Of a DNA stretch of 64,000 bases, positions 7,378-15,452 are shown piece by piece. The notes below the pieces were generated by a model. That model did no database searches, was not told where the DNA came from, and saw only the letters and a list, made by a program, of their open reading frames with translations. The first letter of the stretch is position 1; each line of letters starts with the position of its first letter. Both the position numbers and the translations under genes were made by a program. Source of the stretch: Flavobacterium luteum. Lineage in GTDB: Bacteria > Bacteroidota > Bacteroidia > Flavobacteriales > Flavobacteriaceae. The DNA is taken from NCBI RefSeq assembly GCF_008806775.1, contig NZ_WAEM01000006.1, forward strand, positions 124,001-188,000. Direction: 5' to 3'.

Positions 7378-8541
7378 TTACTTACTAGCGAAAAGTTGAA
7401 CATCATTTTCTGAAATTTCGTTACCACCCAAAATGATTAATCGTTCGACTACATTTCGCAATTCTCGTATATTTCCTGTCCAATCGTATTCTTGTAACAA
7501 TTTAATGGCTTGTTTAGAAAATGATTTAGGAACGATTCCTTGTTCTGTAGCAATTTTTTCGGTGAAATGTTCTATCAATAACGGAATATCGTCTCTTCTG
7601 TCATTTAATGCTGGAACTTTAATTAAAATCACAGCCAAACGATGGTACAAATCTTCACGGAATCGGCCTTCGGCTATTTCAACTTTCAAATCCTTGTTGG
7701 TTGCAGCAACTACTCGAACATCTACTTTGATATCTTTATCTGCTCCTACCCGAGTAATCATACTTTCTTGTAAAGCTCGCAACACTTTGGCCTGAGCCGA
7801 TAAGCTCATATCACCAATTTCATCTAGAAAGATTGTACCTTTATCTGCCGCTTCAAATTTTCCTGCTCGATCTCTAACTGCAGATGTAAAAGCACCTTTA
7901 ACATGTCCGAATAATTCGCTTTCAATTAGTTCAGATGGAATTGCTGCACAATTTACCTCTATTAACGGATGATTCGCTCTTTCACTCTTTTCATGCAATT
8001 GATGGGCAACAAGCTCTTTTCCTGTTCCGTTTGGTCCCGTAATTAAAACTCTAGCTTCGGTTTTAGCTACTTTTTCAATCATTACTTTAATGTGATTGAT
8101 AGCTTCGCTTTCGCCAATCATTTCGTAATTTTTACTGACTTTTTTCTTGAGAATTTTGTTCTCTACAACCAATTGTTTTTTGTCTAAAGCATTACGAACT
8201 GTATTCAATAACCGATTCAAATCTGGCGGTTTCGAAATATAGTCAAAAGCCCCAAGACGCATCGTTTGAATAGCCGTTTCCATATCACCATGACCAGAAA
8301 TCATCACCATTGGAATCTCAGGTTTGATTTTTTTTACGGCTTCGAGCAACTCTACTCCGTCCATTTTTGGCATTTTTATATCGCACAAAACGAGGTCGTA
8401 ATCGTTGTTTTTAATTTTTTCTAAACCTTGAATTCCATCTTCTGCATCTTCAACAATATACGTATCGCTTTCTTCAGAAAGTATTTTAGTTAATACCCTT
8501 CGGATAGCAGCTTCGTCTTCTATGATTAATATCTTACTCAT
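7378..8541 (-). CDS. NtrC-like sigma-54 interacting response regulator lacking the HTH domain
   Basis: The 387-residue protein has an N-terminal receiver domain with phospho-acceptor D54 ([12 protein letters not shown]) and conserved lysine in ISKPPD (104). A central AAA+ ATPase follows, with Walker A GPNGTGKE (169-176), the sigma-54 contact loop GAFTSA (216-221) and Walker B GTIFLDE (235-241). The chain stops about 25 residues after [15 protein letters not shown]. The usual C-terminal Fis-type DNA-binding helix-turn-helix is missing. The contact loop has serine where most family members have glycine (GAFTGA). No histidine kinase is adjacent. It probably activates sigma-54 promoters from solution, or through a partner. 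Confidence 0.86.
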   Translation of the reverse strand: MSKILIIEDEAAIRRVLTKILSEESDTYIVEDAEDGIQGLEKIKNNDYDLVLCDIKMPKMDGVELLEAVKKIKPEIPMVMISGHGDMETAIQTMRLGAFDYISKPPDLNRLLNTVRNALDKKQLVVENKILKKKVSKNYEMIGESEAINHIKVMIEKVAKTEARVLITGPNGTGKELVAHQLHEKSERANHPLIEVNCAAIPSELIESELFGHVKGAFTSAVRDRAGKFEAADKGTIFLDEIGDMSLSAQAKVLRALQESMITRVGADKDIKVDVRVVAATNKDLKVEIAEGRFREDLYHRLAVILIKVPALNDRRDDIPLLIEHFTEKIATEQGIVPKSFSKQAIKLLQEYDWTGNIRELRNVVERLIILGGNEISENDVQLFASK

Positions 8542-8619
8542 ATTTTTGAGATTCTAAGTTGCAAAGGTATAAGGTACAAAGCTTTAATCTTAGCCATTTT
8601 AAACCTTTGTTACTGTAAA

Positions 8620-9927
8620 TTAATATTTTAGCCATCTATACAATTCTTTCCATGTTGGTTTTTTGCCATACATCAATATCCCTATTCTGTATATTTTTGA
8701 GGCAAACCATACAACAAAAAAGAAGGTTGCAAAAAGCAGCAGTACAGAAATGACTATTTGCCACAAAGGTACACCAAACGGTATTCTCATCATCATAACA
8801 ATTGGAGATGTTAATGGAATCATGGAAAATACTGTTGCAATAGTTCCGTGAGGATCATTCATTACGGTAAAAAATCCGATGTAAACCCCCAAGATTAAAG
8901 GCATAATGATAGGCAATAGAAATTGTTGCGAATCGGTTTCATTATCAACCGCTGCTCCAATAGAGGCGTAGAATGAACTGTATAAAAAGTAACCTCCAAT
9001 GAAATAAATAATGAATGAAATTAAGATGGTAGCAATTGGAAGATTCCATAACTCTTTAACATACATTTGAATATCGCTACCCATTGCACCCTGTGCTGTT
9101 CTCAATGCCTCCTGAGTTTGAGCCCCAGAAGTTGCTCCCACCTGAATTCCAAAAACAGCAGAAATGATAAACATAGCCGACATTCCAAGAATAGCCCATA
9201 TTAAAAACTGCGAAATTCCTGCTAATGAAGTGCCGATGATTTTTCCCATCATCAATTGAAATGGTTTTACAGATGAAATAATAACTTCAATGATACGAGA
9301 TGTTTTTTCCTCAATAACACTTCGCATTACCATATTTCCATAAATAATAATAAACATCATGATGAGATATCCAAATGCACCACCTATGCCGATTTTGATT
9401 TCGTTTAATCCTTTGAGAGCAGTTTCGCCAGAGGATTTGTTCAGTTTTATAGTAACATCGGCTTTAGCCTGATTAATTTTCAAAGTGTCTAAACCTTCTC
9501 TTTGAAAATTTTCTGCGGTTAACTTTTTGGCTATAGTTTGCTCTATTCCTTCAATAAACATTACACTAGGGCTATCATTGGATATGTATTGAATATTTTT
9601 TTGCAAAGAAACGGTATTAGTGTCATTAGGAATGACTAAAAGACCTTCGTAGCTATCATTCAAGATGCTGTCTTTTAACATTTTAACGTCTAAAACTGAC
9701 AAATCTAGATACCTATATTCTTCGTCGTTTTTAAACTCTTTCACAAATTTTCCAGTAGGATCGTGAATGGCGATGGTTTTCAAATCAGCTTTCATGGTGC
9801 TTAAATAACCCACAAAAATACCGATTGCTACAAACAGTAACGGGCTTAAAAAAGTCATTACAATAAATGACTTATTGCGAACCTTGGCAATAAATTCTCT
9901 TTTTATGATTAATAGTAATTTAGACAT
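8620..9927 (-). CDS. ABC transporter permease, NatB / ABC-2 type
   Basis: This 435-residue membrane protein has the ABC-2 exporter layout. There is one N-terminal helix (about 20-42), then an extracytoplasmic domain of about 150 residues, then five or six helices in the C-terminal half, including GGAFGYLIMMFIIIYGNMVM with the adjacent SVIEEKTSRIIEVIISS motif typical of NatB/YhaP proteins. It follows the matching ATPase gene by 87 bases and forms an exporter with it. NatAB exports Na+ in Bacillus; the substrate here is unknown. Confidence 0.85.
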   Translation of the reverse strand: MSKLLLIIKREFIAKVRNKSFIVMTFLSPLLFVAIGIFVGYLSTMKADLKTIAIHDPTGKFVKEFKNDEEYRYLDLSVLDVKMLKDSILNDSYEGLLVIPNDTNTVSLQKNIQYISNDSPSVMFIEGIEQTIAKKLTAENFQREGLDTLKINQAKADVTIKLNKSSGETALKGLNEIKIGIGGAFGYLIMMFIIIYGNMVMRSVIEEKTSRIIEVIISSVKPFQLMMGKIIGTSLAGISQFLIWAILGMSAMFIISAVFGIQVGATSGAQTQEALRTAQGAMGSDIQMYVKELWNLPIATILISFIIYFIGGYFLYSSFYASIGAAVDNETDSQQFLLPIIMPLILGVYIGFFTVMNDPHGTIATVFSMIPLTSPIVMMMRIPFGVPLWQIVISVLLLFATFFFVVWFASKIYRIGILMYGKKPTWKELYRWLKY

Positions 9928-9945
9928 TTTAAATTGTTAGATTAT

Positions 9946-10017
9946 TAGACTTCTTAAAAAGTTAGACAATTTCAGGTTTTTTAGGTTTTGAAAAAATCTA
10001 ACTTTCTAAGAAGTCTA
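9946..10017. repeat. Long inverted repeat between the ABC ATPase and permease genes
   Basis: Two 21-bp arms (9946-9966 and 9997-10017) are inverted copies with one mismatch, separated by 30 bases. The right arm overlaps the last three bases of the ATPase gene. In the transcript it would form a long hairpin between the two cistrons. Confidence 0.75.
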
Positions 10018-10935
10018 TTCTGTTACTGTTTTAATAAAAATATCGTTTACGCTTGGGATTTTTTCCATAAAATGAGTGACTTGCCCACGTTGAATTAAGG
10101 TATTCAATAACTCATTTGGTGTTGCAGTTCCAAGGTTGATTTCTAATTTTAATTCGTCATTTAACGATTTGAAATTGGTTGGGGAAAGTGTAAATTTTTG
10201 TGATAAATCGTACATCAACCCTTCAATATTGTCACTTAAAATTCCAACTTCATAGCTGTTGGTTCGGAATTGTTTTTTTACATCGGTCAATTTACCTTCA
10301 ATCAACTTATTCGATTTATGAATTAATGCAATATGGTCGCACATTTCTTCCACGCTTTCCATTCGATGAGTCGAAAAAATTACAGAAGTGCCTTGTTTGT
10401 TTAATTCGATGATTTCGTCTTTTATCAAATTAGCATTCACAGGATCAAATCCCGAGAAAGGCTCATCAAGAATAAGCAATTTAGGTTTGTGCAAAACAGT
10501 TACCACAAACTGAATTTTCTGTGCCATTCCTTTAGAAAGTTCTTGAATTTTTTTATTCCACCAACCTTGAATTTCTAGTCTGTCAAACCAATAATCCAAT
10601 TGTGTTTTGGCATCGTGTTTTGACAATCCTTTGAGTTGTGCCAAATACAAACATTGCTCGCCTACTTTCATCGATTTATACAAACCGCGCTCTTCTGGCA
10701 TGTAGCCAATGTATTGGACATCGTCAGGTTTTAGATTTTCGCCATCAAGAATTATTTCACCACTATCTGGTAAAGTAATTTGATTAATGATTCTAATTAA
10801 AGATGTTTTTCCTGCACCATTTGGACCTAAAAGCCCATAAATGCTTCCTTTGGGAATAGTAAGCGAAACTTCGTTAAGAGCAACGTAATCTCCATATTTC
10901 TTGAGGACATTGTTAACTTCAAGTATATTACTCAT
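10015..10935 (-). CDS. ABC transporter ATP-binding protein (NatA-like)
   Basis: The 306-residue protein has one ABC ATPase domain: Walker A GPNGAGKTS (37-45), signature LSKGMAQKIQ, Walker B LLILDEPFSGFDP and the switch histidine in FSTHRME. About 80 C-terminal residues form the extra domain (DUF4162-like) common in NatA-type exporters. It is the first gene of a two-gene unit with the permease downstream. The signature has K where the canonical LSGGQ has G, which is common in this subgroup. Confidence 0.9.
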   Translation of the reverse strand: MSNILEVNNVLKKYGDYVALNEVSLTIPKGSIYGLLGPNGAGKTSLIRIINQITLPDSGEIILDGENLKPDDVQYIGYMPEERGLYKSMKVGEQCLYLAQLKGLSKHDAKTQLDYWFDRLEIQGWWNKKIQELSKGMAQKIQFVVTVLHKPKLLILDEPFSGFDPVNANLIKDEIIELNKQGTSVIFSTHRMESVEEMCDHIALIHKSNKLIEGKLTDVKKQFRTNSYEVGILSDNIEGLMYDLSQKFTLSPTNFKSLNDELKLEINLGTATPNELLNTLIQRGQVTHFMEKIPSVNDIFIKTVTE

Positions 10936-11061
10936 AAATTTAAATGGATTTCAATAACAACGACAATTTTAAATTAATTTTTTTACCTCTGATTGATTTT
11001 AATATTGTCATTGTAGGTTGTAAAAGTACTGAATTAGTAGTTATGCGAAATGATTTGTTAC

Positions 11062-11095
11062 AAAAAACCCACCCTAATTATTACATAAGGATGGG
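11062..11095 (-). terminator. Terminator of the grpE-dnaJ operon
   Basis: On the minus strand CCCATCCT pairs with AGGGTGGG (one G-T pair) around a 12-base loop, followed by TTTTTTG. It lies 66 bases downstream of the dnaJ stop codon. Confidence 0.7.
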
Positions 11096-11160
11096 AAAAA
11101 AATTTATTTTAAAAATTACTAGTTGACAAGTAAAACTCAAATGCAATTAAATCTTTTAAC

Positions 11161-12273
11161 TTATGAGAACATATCTTTTACTTTCTCAAAAAAGGACTTA
11201 TCAGTTTTTTCTGGATGAGGAATAAAATTTTCGTCAGAAAGATTATTCTCGAAAAATTGTTTTTGATCTTTATTTAAAATCTTAGGAGTCCAAACATTTA
11301 CATGTACTAATAAATCGCCGTTTCCATAACCATTAATGTTTGGAATTCCTTTTCCTTTTAATCGTAAGATTTTACCTGATTGTATTCCTTCTTCTAATTT
11401 TATTCTCACTTTGCCGTTTACGGCTTCTATGTCTTTTGAAATTCCAAGAACAGCTTCAGAAAAACTAATGTATAAATCGTAATGTAAATTCTCGCCTTCA
11501 CGTTTCAGTAAGTCGTGTTCTAATTCTTCTATAGCTACAATTAAGTCGCCAGGAATGCCATTTCCTGGAGCATCATTTCCTTTATTAGAAACTTTTAGTT
11601 GCATACCATCAACAACACCCGCTGGAATTTTTATTGAAACCGTTTCTTCTTCCAAAAGCATTCCTTGAGAGTCAGCATTTGTAGGTTTCTTATCCAATAT
11701 TTGACCTGATCCACCACAAGTAGGACATGTTGATGCTGATTGCATACGACCTAAAATTGTATTCGTTACTCGCATCACTTGACCCTGACCGTTACAAGTT
11801 GAACATGTTTTATACGAAACGCCTTGTGCTTGAACTTTTCTTTTAACTTTTACTTTTTTCTCGACACCATTAGCAATTTCCTCTAAAGTCAGTTTTACTT
11901 TAATACGAAGATTACTGCCTTTCATTCGGCGTTGTCCTCCGCCTCCTCCAAATCCACCACCTCCAAAAGCACCTCCAAAAATATCTCCAAATTGACTGAA
12001 GATATCATCCATATTCATACCACCGCCACTATAACCGCCACCTCCGTCATTCTCAAAGGCTTGGTGACCGTATTGGTCGTATTTGGCTTTCTTTTGAGGA
12101 TCGCTTAAAATTTCGTAAGCTTCGGCTGCTGCTTTAAAACTTTCTTCGGCTGCAGCATTTCCTGGATTTTTGTCAGGATGAAATTCAATAGCCCTTTTTC
12201 TGTAGGCTTTTTTAATTTCAGCTTCCGTTGCATTTTTAGTAATACCTAATATTTCGTAAAAATCTTTTTTCAT
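11161..12273 (-). CDS. dnaJ: Chaperone protein DnaJ
   Basis: DnaJ delivers unfolded proteins to DnaK and stimulates its ATPase. This 370-residue protein has an N-terminal J domain with HPD at 32-34, a long Gly/Phe-rich linker (about 75-130), a central cysteine region and two C-terminal substrate-binding barrel domains. The cysteine region shows only two CxxCxGxG motifs (CSTCNGQG and CPTCGGSG), while canonical type I DnaJ has four, so only one zinc site is expected. The gene follows grpE by 50 bases in one operon. Confidence 0.93.
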   Translation of the reverse strand: MKKDFYEILGITKNATEAEIKKAYRKRAIEFHPDKNPGNAAAEESFKAAAEAYEILSDPQKKAKYDQYGHQAFENDGGGGYSGGGMNMDDIFSQFGDIFGGAFGGGGFGGGGGQRRMKGSNLRIKVKLTLEEIANGVEKKVKVKRKVQAQGVSYKTCSTCNGQGQVMRVTNTILGRMQSASTCPTCGGSGQILDKKPTNADSQGMLLEEETVSIKIPAGVVDGMQLKVSNKGNDAPGNGIPGDLIVAIEELEHDLLKREGENLHYDLYISFSEAVLGISKDIEAVNGKVRIKLEEGIQSGKILRLKGKGIPNINGYGNGDLLVHVNVWTPKILNKDQKQFFENNLSDENFIPHPEKTDKSFFEKVKDMFS

Positions 12274-12323
12274 GTTATAAATTATAAAAGAACGGTTTGA
12301 AACTTGTTCTAAAAATTGAACTA

Positions 12324-12902
12324 TTATTGTCCGATAACCACTTTTGGGAAACGGATAATTTTGTCGCCTAACTTATATCCTTTTTCTAAAACGTCTACAA
12401 TTTTTCCTTTAAAATTAGGAGATGGTGCAGGAATTTGTGTAATTGCCTCAGCAAAATCGGCATTAAATATATCCCCAGCTTTAATTTCAACCTCTTCTAA
12501 CCCTTTAGAATTTAAGGTATTCTTTAGCTTTTCGTAAATTAGCTCTACTCCTTTCAATAAAACATCATCTTCCGATTTTTTGATTTCCGTTAAAGCTCTA
12601 TCAAAATCGTCCATAACAGGCAACATAGCTTGCAACACCTCTTGATTGGCAGTCTTAAATAAATCTAAACGTTCTTTGGCAGTTCGTCTTTTATAATTTT
12701 CAAATTCAGCAAAAAGTCTCAAAAATTTGTCTTTTTCTTTGGCTAAATCTTGTGCTAGCTGCTCTTCTAATGGCAATTCTTCAACTATAAGTTGTTCTCC
12801 ATTAGCGTTCATTTCTAACGTAGCATCGTCTATTTCCTGATCTTGTTCTGTATTTTCAGTGGTCATTTTGCTTTTATTTTTGAATATATTTTTGAATTTC
12901 AT
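12324..12902 (-). CDS. grpE: Nucleotide exchange factor GrpE
   Basis: GrpE releases ADP from DnaK. The 192-residue protein has an acidic N-terminal tail, a long helical region (LAKEKDKFLRLFAEFENYKRR, a family hallmark) and a C-terminal small beta domain ending in GYKLGDKIIRFPKVVIG. The first ATG is at 12902; a second at 12866 (MTTENTEQ) is a good alternative. The promoter at 12917-12949 predicts transcription from about 12910, which leaves almost no leader for the first ATG. It is the first gene of grpE-dnaJ; dnaK is not in the window. Confidence 0.93.
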   Translation of the reverse strand: MKFKNIFKNKSKMTTENTEQDQEIDDATLEMNANGEQLIVEELPLEEQLAQDLAKEKDKFLRLFAEFENYKRRTAKERLDLFKTANQEVLQAMLPVMDDFDRALTEIKKSEDDVLLKGVELIYEKLKNTLNSKGLEEVEIKAGDIFNADFAEAITQIPAPSPNFKGKIVDVLEKGYKLGDKIIRFPKVVIGQ

Positions 12903-13204
12903 TGATTTCTGAGTAACAAAATTACTGCCATTTCTTATAAAATGTCAAATTGTCACTAATTTTTTGCTCCTTTTTAGGTTTTAGCTTTTCATACCGATAA
13001 ATATTAGTTTTACATAAATGTTTAAAAAATAAATAAAAATTTAATAAAATTTTATGACTATTTCGATTTCGTTTTTGTTAAGTTTGTGATAGTAAAAGGT
13101 TATTTACTACATATTGAATCTTAAGGTTAGCGTTAAGCTTCTAAATATTATTAATTCAAATTGGTTATATAAAAAAGCTTCGTTTAAAATAAGCGGAGCT
13201 TTTT
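12903..13204. other. Intergenic region upstream of grpE
   Basis: The region holds the grpE promoter at its left end and the terminator of the epimerase gene at its right end (13171-13206). The middle part (about 12960-13165) is plain AT-rich DNA in which I see no gene. Confidence 0.5.
12917..12955 (-). promoter_or_regulatory. grpE-dnaJ promoter with overlapping TGACA repeats
   Basis: On the minus strand TTTG (12949-12946) and TAATTTTG (12924-12917) are separated by 21 bases and match the Bacteroidetes -33/-7 consensus. Two TGACA words, 3 bases apart (12955-12951 and 12947-12943), overlap the -33 box and could bind a heat-shock regulator. TGGCA at 12930-12926 followed by TTG at 12919-12917 also resembles a sigma-54 -24/-12 pair, with one key base off. 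Confidence 0.6.
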
Positions 13205-13206
13205 TT
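13171..13206 (-). terminator. Terminator of the TIGR01777 epimerase gene
   Basis: Arms AAAAAGCTTCGTTTA and TAAGCGGAGCTTTTTT pair imperfectly around a short A-rich loop, with T tracts on both strands. The stem overlaps the stop codon of the minus-strand gene ending at 13205. Confidence 0.7.
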
Positions 13207-14110
13207 ATGCTAAGATATTTGTAAGTGCTTTTTCTGCTGTAGGAAATTTAAATTTAAATCCTTCATTAATAGCTTTTTGAGCACTCAGATTTTTATTAGT
13301 AAACAACAATTCGTGCATTTCACCAAGTATCAATTTCATTACAAATTTTGGAATGTTTGGCATGAACAATGGCTTTTCTAAAATAGTTGCAATTGTTTTT
13401 GTTAATGCTTCATTTGTTATTGGTTGTGGAGCTACTGCATTATAAACACCTTCCCAGGAATACTTCACCGCAAAAAAATACATTTCTGCCAAATCGTGTA
13501 AATGAATCCAGGATTGCATCTGCTTGCCGTCTCCAAAAGGAGAACCCAAACCTAGTTTTATAGGCTTTAGCATTTCTAATAATGCACCCCCTTTTTTAGC
13601 CAAAACAATACCCGTTCTTAGTTTGCAAACTTTAATGCCTAAACTTTTAAATTTATCCACACTTTCTTCCCATTTCATGACAACATTTCCTAAAAAACCA
13701 TCATCGATTTCAGTTGAATCTTCTGTATATATTTTAGAATAACTATTAGGATATATAGCTGTTCCTGATGCTGAAACTATTTGTTTTACTTGATTGGGAT
13801 TTTCTTTTAGAGCTTTGTATAATACATTTGAAGAAAAGATTCTACTTTCAATAATTTCTTGTTTGTATGATTTTGTCCATCGTTTTGCGATAGTAGCTCC
13901 CGCTAAATGAATAATAGCATCAACACCCATGAGACAATTTTCATCAATAATTCCTTGTTCTGGATTCCAAAAAAAACCTTTATAATTGGGTTGATTTTCA
14001 ATTTTATGCTTTGATGTGGTAAGATAGTGAATGGAAACTCCGTTTTGCAATAAAAGTGAAACTAATTCACTACCTATTAAACCAGTTGCGCCTGTGATTA
14101 AAATTCGCAT
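13205..14110 (-). CDS. TIGR01777 family NAD(P)-dependent epimerase/oxidoreductase
   Basis: This 301-residue protein is an atypical (extended) short-chain dehydrogenase like E. coli YfcH. The N-terminal dinucleotide site is ITGATGLIGSELV (5-17). HLAGATIAKRWT and the conserved SASGTAIYP block follow, with the catalytic tyrosine in AIYPNS, and the C-terminus has the short DUF1731-like domain. The physiological substrate of the family is not known. It is transcribed alone on the minus strand with a terminator overlapping its stop. Confidence 0.86.
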   Translation of the reverse strand: MRILITGATGLIGSELVSLLLQNGVSIHYLTTSKHKIENQPNYKGFFWNPEQGIIDENCLMGVDAIIHLAGATIAKRWTKSYKQEIIESRIFSSNVLYKALKENPNQVKQIVSASGTAIYPNSYSKIYTEDSTEIDDGFLGNVVMKWEESVDKFKSLGIKVCKLRTGIVLAKKGGALLEMLKPIKLGLGSPFGDGKQMQSWIHLHDLAEMYFFAVKYSWEGVYNAVAPQPITNEALTKTIATILEKPLFMPNIPKFVMKLILGEMHELLFTNKNLSAQKAINEGFKFKFPTAEKALTNILA

Positions 14111-14195
14111 GTTTTTATTACAAATTTAATACTCCTGTTTTAAATGCTTAATTAAATTAAGTTCGATTTAACTATTGTTCTTTTGAAAACTTAAA

Positions 14196-14648
14196 TTATT
14201 TAATTTTTATACTCCACTCAAAATCCATTTCGGAAACTTGCTCTCCTTTTTGGTTAGTCCCTATTGATTTCATCCAAAATGTTTGCCCTTCTCGTGTTGC
14301 AATTGTTTTTTGAATAGCTTGTTCTATTAGATGTCCATCATTACAAGTAAAAGCAATTTTACCTGTAGCTTTTTTTGAAAAGTTACTTTTGTTATTTGCA
14401 ACAAGCATTGAAATGTTTTTTTCGCTTTTCTTAATCTGTTTCATTACTAATGCTCCTGTTGAAAGTTCGGCTGCCATAGCTTGTACCGCAAAGTATAAAG
14501 AATTGAATGGGTTTTGATTAATCCATTGGTGTTTTACGGTAACTATACATTCCGTTTCCTTGATTTCTTTTACTCGGACTCCACAAAAAAAAGCAGATGG
14601 TAACTTGAAAAGCAAGAAAAGATTAATTTTTATAACTTCTAAATTCAT
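14196..14648 (-). CDS. DUF4442 hotdog-fold protein (thioesterase-like)
   Basis: The 150-residue protein shows the hotdog-fold pattern of DUF4442: a long helix region with NPFNSLYFAVQAMAAELSTG, preceded by a strand with CIVTVKHQWIN and followed by strands SMLVANNKSNFSKKATGKIAFTC. The family is related to PaaI-type acyl-CoA thioesterases, but the catalytic residues are not certain. There is no signal peptide. It stands 85 bases upstream (in transcription sense) of the epimerase gene and may share its transcript. Confidence 0.75.
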   Translation of the reverse strand: MNLEVIKINLFLLFKLPSAFFCGVRVKEIKETECIVTVKHQWINQNPFNSLYFAVQAMAAELSTGALVMKQIKKSEKNISMLVANNKSNFSKKATGKIAFTCNDGHLIEQAIQKTIATREGQTFWMKSIGTNQKGEQVSEMDFEWSIKIK

Positions 14649-14843
14649 AGTTTTACTATTTTTTATAAATATAATACAATTTAATTATAGAAGTGTAAAA
14701 GCATTCATCTAAACTTAAAAAACACTATTAAGTCATTTAAAATAGAAGATTTAACTATAATACATGAATTTCTAATTTTTTAAATATGTTAATATTTTGT
14801 TAATATATACTACTATGCGATACAAGATACTTTCTTTTAGACA

Positions 14844-14851
14844 TATATTTG
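14844..14851 (+). promoter_or_regulatory. -7 promoter box of the DUF4870/GIN cluster
   Basis: TATATTTG matches TAnnTTTG exactly, 29 bases before the ATG of the DUF4870 gene. No clear -33 TTTG is seen at the expected distance. Confidence 0.5.
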
Positions 14852-14879
14852 CATAAGAAATTACTATATACTTTTAATC

Positions 14880-15335
14880 ATGGAAGCAACTAACAATAAA
14901 AACACAGCAACACTACTTCACTTGAGTGCATTGAGTCAATATCTATTTCCGTTTGGAAATTTTATTTTCCCAATACTCATATGGTCTGCAACAAAAGAAA
15001 AATCAGAATATCTTGATGAGCAAGGAAAACAAGTCATCAATTTTCAATTGAGTTTGTTTGTATACTCTTTAATTTTAGCACTGATTGCTATTCCCATTTT
15101 ATTAATAACTGTTTTAAGAAACTTCTCAATCAAAGATTTTTCCAATCATAATGAATTTCCTTTTAAAAATATAAATATTGAAGATCTTAATGGAATGGCT
15201 GTATTTGGAATTCTAGCAGTTATAGTATTTTTTGCGCTTAAAGTTTTAGAGTTTTTCTTAATCATATTAGCATCTGTAAAAGCATCAAACGGAATGGGTT
15301 ATAATTACCCTATAACTATTCCTTTTTTAAAATAA
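14880..15335 (+). CDS. DUF4870 membrane protein
   Basis: This 151-residue inner-membrane protein begins with the DUF4870 signature LLHLSALSQYLFPFGNFIFP, followed by the polar stretch EYLDEQGKQVINFQLS, which is highly conserved in the family. Helices lie at about 22-38, 58-82 and 103-135. The function of the family is unknown. It is the first gene of the plus-strand GIN/PadR/PspC cluster, 117 bases before the first GIN gene, in keeping with a link to the cell envelope. Confidence 0.83.
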   Translation: MEATNNKNTATLLHLSALSQYLFPFGNFIFPILIWSATKEKSEYLDEQGKQVINFQLSLFVYSLILALIAIPILLITVLRNFSIKDFSNHNEFPFKNINIEDLNGMAVFGILAVIVFFALKVLEFFLIILASVKASNGMGYNYPITIPFLK

Positions 15336-15452
15336 AAATCTAAGAACTATGAATAATAAATTATCATCACTCAAGCTTCAGCGAACTGGCGAAGCAATCA
15401 AAAATCGAATCGTTAAATAAATCAAATCAATCATCAATCAAAAATCGAAATC

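Noticed and set aside
7433-7795. Antisense frame of 120 codons inside the NtrC-like gene
   Set aside because: It is a shadow of conserved AAA+ coding sequence.
10944-11126. Plus-strand frame of 60 codons between the ABC ATPase and dnaJ
   Set aside because: It lies across the dnaJ terminator on the opposite strand and shows no conserved features.
15349-15420. 23-codon frame before the first GIN gene
   Set aside because: It is too short, with no recognisable motif; reported only as a possible remnant in the findings.
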